From positions 1 through 6,463 of the forward strand of contig JAICRQ010000205.1 of assembly GCA_025966435.1 (NCBI GenBank): a DNA stretch of 6,463 nt. The letters are read 5' to 3'. The position numbers and the translations under genes were made by a program. Below the pieces are notes generated by a model. The model did no database searches. It worked only from the letters and a program-made list of their open reading frames with translations, and was not told the origin of the DNA. Source of the DNA: Anaerolineales bacterium (GTDB taxonomy: Bacteria; Chloroflexota; Anaerolineae; Anaerolineales; Villigracilaceae). Every line of letters starts with the position of its first letter. Position 1 is the first letter of the stretch. Shown here one piece after another: positions 1 through 3,818 of the stretch.

Positions 1-301
1 TCGCCTTTTCACAAACGTAGATATGATCCGTTTCTCCCGCTTTGATCTTTAGATAAATATCAGGGTAAAAAGCGCCTTCGGTGACAAGGCTGACCAGCAT
101 ATTCCCCTGGGAGTCCTGACTAAACGACACCACACAGGGCGTGACCGGGTAGGAGCTGCAATACTTGAGCTCCTGCAAGGGAAAGCGCTGCTCCACCCGC
201 GCTTGATTTCGCCTCCATTCCCGGAAGGCCAGCCCTGCAACAATAAGAAGGATGAGAAGCGCAAGGATGGCGATGCCAGGGATTAATCGCTTCCGATTCA
301 C
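1..301 (-). CDS. Hypothetical membrane-anchored or exported protein, N-terminal part (C-terminus beyond window)
   Basis: I do not recognise this gene. Reading the minus strand from a GTG at 301-299 gives an open frame of about 100 residues that continues past the left edge without a stop. It begins NRKRLIPGIAILALLILLIV, a basic N-terminus followed by one hydrophobic segment (about residues 7-25), then FREWRRNQARVEQRF, a positively charged flank. This fits a type II signal anchor or an uncleaved signal sequence. The remainder is a hydrophilic, probably extracytoplasmic stretch with Cys in KYCSSYPVTPCVVSF and again in IYVCEKA, so a disulfide is possible. The GTG is preferred because AGGGGG lies 5 nt upstream and no in-frame ATG is near; an in-frame TTG five codons upstream is the alternative. 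It is divergent from the MerR gene with a 223-bp gap. Phrases such as FYPDIYLKIKAGE recall small secreted proteins I associate with Anaerolineae, but that is unverified memory. Confidence 0.62.
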   Translation of the reverse strand, partial: MNRKRLIPGIAILALLILLIVAGLAFREWRRNQARVEQRFPLQELKYCSSYPVTPCVVSFSQDSQGNMLVSLVTEGAFYPDIYLKIKAGETDHIYVCEKA

Positions 302-306
302 ACGAT

Positions 307-312
307 CCCCCT
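307..312 (-). promoter_or_regulatory. Ribosome binding site supporting the GTG start at 301
   Basis: On the minus strand AGGGGG is followed by five bases (ATCGT) and then GTG. This purine-rich match to the anti-Shine-Dalgarno sequence, at normal spacing, is what decides the start of the partial leftward gene. The overlapping ATG-started frame from 332 is judged a shadow because its product lacks any coherent domain. Confidence 0.6.
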
Positions 313-454
313 GCAATGGTAAATGTTTCCATGGAACACGTTAACGACGATGGGTTTTTGTTGCTGAGTCACGCTGGTAGTCAGTAGCACGGTGAAATGA
401 TTCTACCAAATCCGTATCACGGCTGTTGGAAAAGAATTTTCCTGTTTCGTGCTC

Positions 455-485
455 TTGACTCTCAGGCTAGCTGAAGGTGTATAGT
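455..485 (+). promoter_or_regulatory. MerR-type promoter with 19-bp spacer and internal dyad
   Basis: TTGACT (455-460) and TATAGT (480-485) are good -35 and -10 hexamers separated by 19 bp, longer than the usual 17 bp. MerR-family activators typically act on promoters with 19-20 bp spacers by untwisting the DNA. Between and overlapping the hexamers is an imperfect dyad, GACTCTCAG (457-465) and CTGAAGGTG (471-479) around a GCTAG centre; six of nine positions are complementary. The predicted start site near 491-493 leaves a leader of about 33 nt before the regulator's ATG at 525. Inference: this is the operator through which the downstream MerR protein regulates itself. Confidence 0.68.
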
Positions 486-514
486 ATCGCAACGTTCAGT
501 TGTCCGTGCGCGCA

Positions 515-520
515 GAGGAG
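515..520 (+). promoter_or_regulatory. Ribosome binding site for the MerR gene
   Basis: GAGGAG sits 4 nt before the ATG at 525. It fixes the start there instead of the in-frame GTG at 477, which would lie inside the predicted promoter (between -35 and -10) and would add 16 residues with no place in the MerR fold. Confidence 0.7.
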
Positions 521-524
521 ACGA

Positions 525-1343
525 ATGATCAAAATTGGTAATTTTGCCCGCCTCAGCCAGGTGTCGGTGGTGACCCTGCGCTACTACGATGAAATGGATC
601 TGCTCAAGCCCGTCCGAGTGGATACGTTTACAGGCTACCGCTTCTATTCCGCGGACCAGCTCCCACGCTTGAACCGCATCCTGGCTCTGAAAGATCTTGG
701 CTTTTCGCTGGAACAGATCAAGCTCATACTCGCCGATGGTCTGACCTCGGAGCAATTACGCGGGATGCTGACGATGCAGCGGAACGAAGTGGAAAAGCGG
801 CTTGCCGACGAAGGGGAGCGCCTGCGGCGAATCGAAGCCCGGCTGAGGCAAATCGAATTGGAGGATAAAATGCCGAAATATGATGTTGTCATCAAAAGCA
901 CCCCAGCGATGCTGGTGGCTTCGCGGCGGGTTACGATCCCGACCAACGATCAGGTGCCGCAGTATTTGGACATCGCCTACATGGAAGTCTATAGCTATGT
1001 TCACCAGCAGGGTGCGAAGGATACAGGGCCATGCTTTACCTTGTGGCACAGCCCATCGGACGTCTACGAGAATGAAGATGTCGAAGCCATCGTTCCCATT
1101 GACCGCCAGTTACAAGGAACAGATCGCGTCCAGGTATATGAACTGCCGTCCACGCAGGTTGCGGCAGTTGTCCATCAGGGGAACTTCGAAGATTTCACGC
1201 AGGGCCATGCCGCCATCCTGGAATGGATCGATGCAAATGGGTATCAGATCGTCGGCCCGTACCGCGAGATCTATATTAAACACCATAAAGACGAGCTATC
1301 GAATTCCACTACCGAAGTTCAGTTCACAGTAGAGAAAGCCTGA
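525..1343 (+). CDS. MerR-family transcriptional regulator with GyrI-like effector-binding domain (BmrR/TipA type)
   Basis: This is a complete 272-residue cytoplasmic DNA-binding regulator. Residues 1-70 form the MerR winged helix-turn-helix: IGNFARLSQVSVVTLRYYDE, then LLKP, TGYRFYS and a second helix set ending LGFSLEQIKLIL. Residues about 75-113 are a charged helix (NEVEKRLADEGERLRRIEAR) suited to the antiparallel dimer coiled coil. From about residue 117 a GyrI-like/AraC effector-binding domain follows, with VAAVVHQGNF and GPYREIYIK near the end; this domain in BmrR-type proteins binds bulky hydrophobic or cationic ligands and retains a buried Glu in the REIY motif. The start is set by GAGGAG four bases upstream. 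A promoter with a 19-bp spacer lies directly upstream, so autoregulation is likely. No drug exporter or other target lies next to it on the same strand; the PFK gene is convergent. The ligand cannot be named from sequence. Confidence 0.93.
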   Translation: MIKIGNFARLSQVSVVTLRYYDEMDLLKPVRVDTFTGYRFYSADQLPRLNRILALKDLGFSLEQIKLILADGLTSEQLRGMLTMQRNEVEKRLADEGERLRRIEARLRQIELEDKMPKYDVVIKSTPAMLVASRRVTIPTNDQVPQYLDIAYMEVYSYVHQQGAKDTGPCFTLWHSPSDVYENEDVEAIVPIDRQLQGTDRVQVYELPSTQVAAVVHQGNFEDFTQGHAAILEWIDANGYQIVGPYREIYIKHHKDELSNSTTEVQFTVEKA

Positions 1344-1350
1344 TCAAGAT

Positions 1351-1375
1351 TTGCCCGCAGTTGTACTGCGGGCAA
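1351..1375 (+). terminator. Hairpin 1 downstream of the MerR gene
   Basis: TTGCCCGCAG (1351-1360) and CTGCGGGCAA (1366-1375) form a perfect 10-bp stem with a TTGTA loop, starting 7 bases after the regulator's stop. There is no T-run directly after it on the plus strand, so it is not a textbook intrinsic terminator. It may protect the mRNA 3' end or act with the next hairpin. Confidence 0.5.
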
Positions 1376-1378
1376 TAT

Positions 1379-1422
1379 CGGGCGGCAGTACAATTGCGTA
1401 GCATCCCGTGGACTGCCGCCCG
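1379..1422. terminator. Hairpin 2 in the convergent region, possible bidirectional terminator
   Basis: CGGGCGGCAGT (1379-1389) and ACTGCCGCCCG (1412-1422) form a perfect 11-bp GC-rich stem with a 22-nt loop. TTTT (1428-1431) follows five bases later on the plus strand. It lies between the convergent ends of the MerR and PFK genes and could stop transcription from either side. The long loop and offset T-run make the assignment tentative. Confidence 0.5.
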
Positions 1423-1433
1423 AACAGTTTTAA

Positions 1434-1449
1434 CGCGAATGATTTCGCG
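1434..1449. terminator. Hairpin 3 just beyond the PFK stop codon
   Basis: CGCGAA (1434-1439) and TTCGCG (1444-1449) form a perfect 6-bp stem with a TGAT loop, about 10 bases past the PFK stop on the minus strand. In that direction it is followed by TTAAAAC rather than a T-tract. It may contribute to ending the PFK transcript, alone or with hairpin 2. Confidence 0.35.
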
Positions 1450-1459
1450 ACGCTTTCTT

Positions 1460-3682
1460 TCATGCCTCCGGCGCGATCTTTGCCATAATATTTGCAATCG
1501 TTCTGAGCTTCAGCCACCATTGATCGCGCGGTCGTTGAAATTGCATGTCTGCCATGCGATCGAAATCGCGCATATCATGAAAGATAAATTTCCCATTCTG
1601 CAAGCCGATGAAGCAGTTGGTGGTATCGCCCTGGCTGCATTGCTCGATCAATTTTTCCAGGCACAGCCCTGCCAGCCGCGACGCCTGAATGCGGTCGAAC
1701 GGAGAGGGATCGCCGCCCTGCTGCAGGTGCCCCAGGATGGCAGGGCGCGCGTCGAATACATCCTTGCCTTCTTCTTCGAAGAGAGCACAGATAAACGCCG
1801 TGGAATAGATTTCGTTCGCCGCTTCATTGCGAATGACCAGACCAAGGCGTTTACCAAGCAGGAAGCCGCGCTTGAGCATCGCCACATCTTCCTGAAGTTG
1901 TTGCAGGGTAATTCCCTCTTCCGGCAGATAGAAACGTTCGGCACCGGTGGCGAGTGAGCTCATGAGCGCCAGATACCCGCACCAGTGTCCCATTACTTCG
2001 ACGATGAAACAGCGCCGCGTGGCTCCCGCCGACTGCTTGATCTTATCGACTGCATCCACGATGCTATTCAGCGCGGTGTCGGCGCCGATGCTGAGTTCGG
2101 AGCCGGGCAGGTTATTGCTGATCGATGCAGGCAGGCACATTATGGGGATATTGAACGCCGGGAACTTTGCGCGTTCATTCATCATGTTATAAACGCTTGC
2201 GTACGCATTCCAGCCGCCGATGACCAGCAACGCATCGATGTGATGATCCTCGATCGTGCGGGCGATTGCATACATGTCCTTGCCCCCCGGCACTTTGCGA
2301 CTGGTACCCAGCACGGACCCACCGACCGAAGCCCAGCCGTTGACGGTGGTCCATTCCATTTCTTTCACCTCCCCCTGGGCAAATCCCTCGAAGCCATTGT
2401 TCACAGCCAGTAGAATATGACCCTGATCGAGCCCCAGGCGCACGGCGGCACGCACTGCGGTGTTCATCCCTGGCGCGGGCGCGCCGGCGTTTAGCACGGC
2501 AATCCGGAAGCGCTTCTGCCCGGGCTCCGGCGGATGCGGGAGGGCGCGCACCATTGTCCTGTACGTGCGGAAGGAATGCTTGAAACTGGGGCTGCGGAGT
2601 GACATTGCCTTCTCATAGTCTCTGGCTTTGATCGCTTCCACCACCTGCCGGGTCTTTTCCACACACGCCACCAGCGGCAAACGGATGATGCGGTTCGCCC
2701 TGGTCCCTACTACAATGGGTTCATCCTCCGGCCGGGCTTCCAGGGCAGCGATGACCGCCTCGTATCCGAACAGGGTGGCAAGGTTGCGGTCATAGGCGCT
2801 GGGCCGCCCGCCGCGCTGGACATGCCCGAGCACAGTCGTACGGACTTCCTCCCCCAAACCTTCTTCCAGCACCCGCTGCACTTCGCTGGAGCCAATGTAA
2901 TTCCCGTAGCGGTCCTGAGCGCCTTCTGCCATGATTACAATGTGGTCGCGGCGTCCTGCCCTGGTCCCGGCTTTAAGACGTTCCAGCATCACCTCCTGCC
3001 AGTTATCGACCTCCGGCGGCGCTTCGGGGATGAGTACCCAGTCTGCGCCGGTAGCTAGGGCGCCATACAGAGCGAGGTATCCGCAGTTGCGTCCCATCAC
3101 TTTGACGATGAACGTACGCTGGTGACTGGCTGCCGTGCTGGTGATGGCATCGACGGCAGCGGTGATGCGGTGCAGAGCGCTATCGGCACCGATCGTCATC
3201 TCGGTGCCGGAGAAATCGTTATCGATGGAACCAGCGATCCCCACGATGACAAGATTTGGACACGCGTCGGCTGTTTCCGCGCGAATGTCACCGCTTTCTA
3301 CAAGCTCGGAAAGCAGCGATGGCCACTCACGACGGAATACATCGGCACCGGTCAGGGAGCCATCGCCTCCGATAACGATCAACCCGTCGATGCCAAGCTG
3401 CACGAGATTTCTAGCAGCCGTCCGGCGTCCTTCACGCGTGCGGAATTCCTCGCTGCGGGCTGTGCCGATGATTGTCCCGCCGTGTTGCAAGATGCCGCCA
3501 ACCGAGTCCCAATTCATTCTGTGAATGCGGGCTCCACCTTCCACCAGGCCCTGATACCCCTCATAGATCGCATACACGTCCGCGCCTTTGTCCAATGCGG
3601 TTCGAACTACGGCGCGGACGGCGGCATTCATCCCAGGAGCATCGCCGCCGCTCGTAAGAACTGCTATTCGTTTCGTAGCCAT
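1460..3682 (-). CDS. pfkA: 6-phosphofructokinase, eukaryotic-type tandem (two fused PFK units)
   Basis: A complete 740-residue cytosolic enzyme predicted to phosphorylate fructose 6-phosphate to fructose 1,6-bisphosphate. Typical bacterial PFK is about 320 residues; this is two units joined. The N-terminal half (1 to about 385) keeps GGDAPGMN (12-19), an Arg in GTARSEEF (R76), GGDGS (105-109), SIDND with the catalytic Asp at 154, VMGR (195-198) and GHVQRGG (286-292). Gly in GGDGS and in AGSIDND is the pattern of ATP-using rather than PPi-using enzymes. The C-terminal half (about 392-740) repeats the fold (GAPAPGMN, GADTALN) but has GGWNA for GGDGS, SISNN for SIDND, MGH for MGR and GHLQQGG for GHVQRGG, so it should be non-catalytic and regulatory. 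DSALHRI, SHQRTF, IKQSA and terminal QWWLKLR (721-727) match my memory of animal and fungal PFK. The ATG at 3682 has only a weak GGGA upstream. It is convergent with the MerR gene and divergent from the pullulanase. Confidence 0.95.
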   Translation of the reverse strand: MATKRIAVLTSGGDAPGMNAAVRAVVRTALDKGADVYAIYEGYQGLVEGGARIHRMNWDSVGGILQHGGTIIGTARSEEFRTREGRRTAARNLVQLGIDGLIVIGGDGSLTGADVFRREWPSLLSELVESGDIRAETADACPNLVIVGIAGSIDNDFSGTEMTIGADSALHRITAAVDAITSTAASHQRTFIVKVMGRNCGYLALYGALATGADWVLIPEAPPEVDNWQEVMLERLKAGTRAGRRDHIVIMAEGAQDRYGNYIGSSEVQRVLEEGLGEEVRTTVLGHVQRGGRPSAYDRNLATLFGYEAVIAALEARPEDEPIVVGTRANRIIRLPLVACVEKTRQVVEAIKARDYEKAMSLRSPSFKHSFRTYRTMVRALPHPPEPGQKRFRIAVLNAGAPAPGMNTAVRAAVRLGLDQGHILLAVNNGFEGFAQGEVKEMEWTTVNGWASVGGSVLGTSRKVPGGKDMYAIARTIEDHHIDALLVIGGWNAYASVYNMMNERAKFPAFNIPIMCLPASISNNLPGSELSIGADTALNSIVDAVDKIKQSAGATRRCFIVEVMGHWCGYLALMSSLATGAERFYLPEEGITLQQLQEDVAMLKRGFLLGKRLGLVIRNEAANEIYSTAFICALFEEEGKDVFDARPAILGHLQQGGDPSPFDRIQASRLAGLCLEKLIEQCSQGDTTNCFIGLQNGKFIFHDMRDFDRMADMQFQRPRDQWWLKLRTIANIMAKIAPEA

Positions 3683-3734
3683 ATTTTCCCGGTGAATTGT
3701 ACTATGAGCATGAGTCCATTCTGGCAGCTTGACG

Positions 3735-3749
3735 TCACTTAAAAAGTGA
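3735..3749. repeat. Short inverted repeat in the PFK/pullulanase divergent region
   Basis: TCACTT (3735-3740) and AAGTGA (3744-3749) flank AAA. The site overlaps a TGACGTCA palindrome at 3730-3737. Lying between two divergent starts, upstream of the pullulanase -10 and about 50-65 bp upstream of the PFK ATG, it is a candidate operator. A chance origin cannot be excluded for a 6-bp arm. Confidence 0.35.
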
Positions 3750-3780
3750 TCTGTGCAGCATTAGGTATTTCTCATTGAAT

Positions 3781-3810
3781 TATGATAAAACCTGTACGAA
3801 GTACACGGAG
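3781..3810 (+). promoter_or_regulatory. Probable -10 element and ribosome binding site of the pullulanase gene
   Basis: TATGAT (3781-3786) is a good -10 hexamer placed 32 bases before the ATG. The -35 side is weak: no clear TTGACA-like hexamer lies 16-18 bp upstream, which suggests an activated promoter or a wrong call. GGAG (3807-3810) lies 8 bases before the ATG at 3819 and supports that start. No convincing promoter was seen for the PFK gene on the other strand. Confidence 0.45.
3793..3805. repeat. Inverted repeat at the predicted pullulanase transcription start
   Basis: TGTAC (3793-3797) and GTACA (3801-3805) flank GAA. Given a -10 at 3781-3786, this perfect 5-bp dyad covers roughly +1 to +13 and ends one base before the ribosome binding site. 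A repressor bound here would block transcription; as RNA, the stem is too short to hide the RBS strongly. Confidence 0.35.
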
Positions 3811-3818
3811 TCACTCTC

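Noticed and set aside
477..524. GTG at 477 as the start of the MerR protein (16 extra residues)
   Set aside because: It falls within the predicted promoter, has no Shine-Dalgarno sequence, and the extra residues precede the normal MerR N-terminus. The ATG at 525 has GAGGAG four bases upstream.
1361..1957. 198-residue plus-strand open frame running through the hairpin region into the PFK 3' end
   Set aside because: It is antisense to conserved PFK sequence, starts inside a hairpin loop and gives no recognisable product.
1460..3682. PPi-dependent phosphofructokinase as the function of the PFK gene
   Set aside because: The PPi type usually has Asp after GGD and Lys before TIDND; here both positions are Gly in the catalytic half, the ATP-type pattern.
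3696..3701. TACAAT on the minus strand as a -10 box for PFK
   Set aside because: It lies only 13 bases from the ATG, so the transcript would start within or past the ribosome binding site, and no -35 is seen at the right distance.
3122..3742. 206-residue plus-strand open frame opposite the PFK gene
   Set aside because: It lies wholly antisense to the strongly conserved N-terminal PFK half, shows no domain, and is explained by the codon bias of the real gene.
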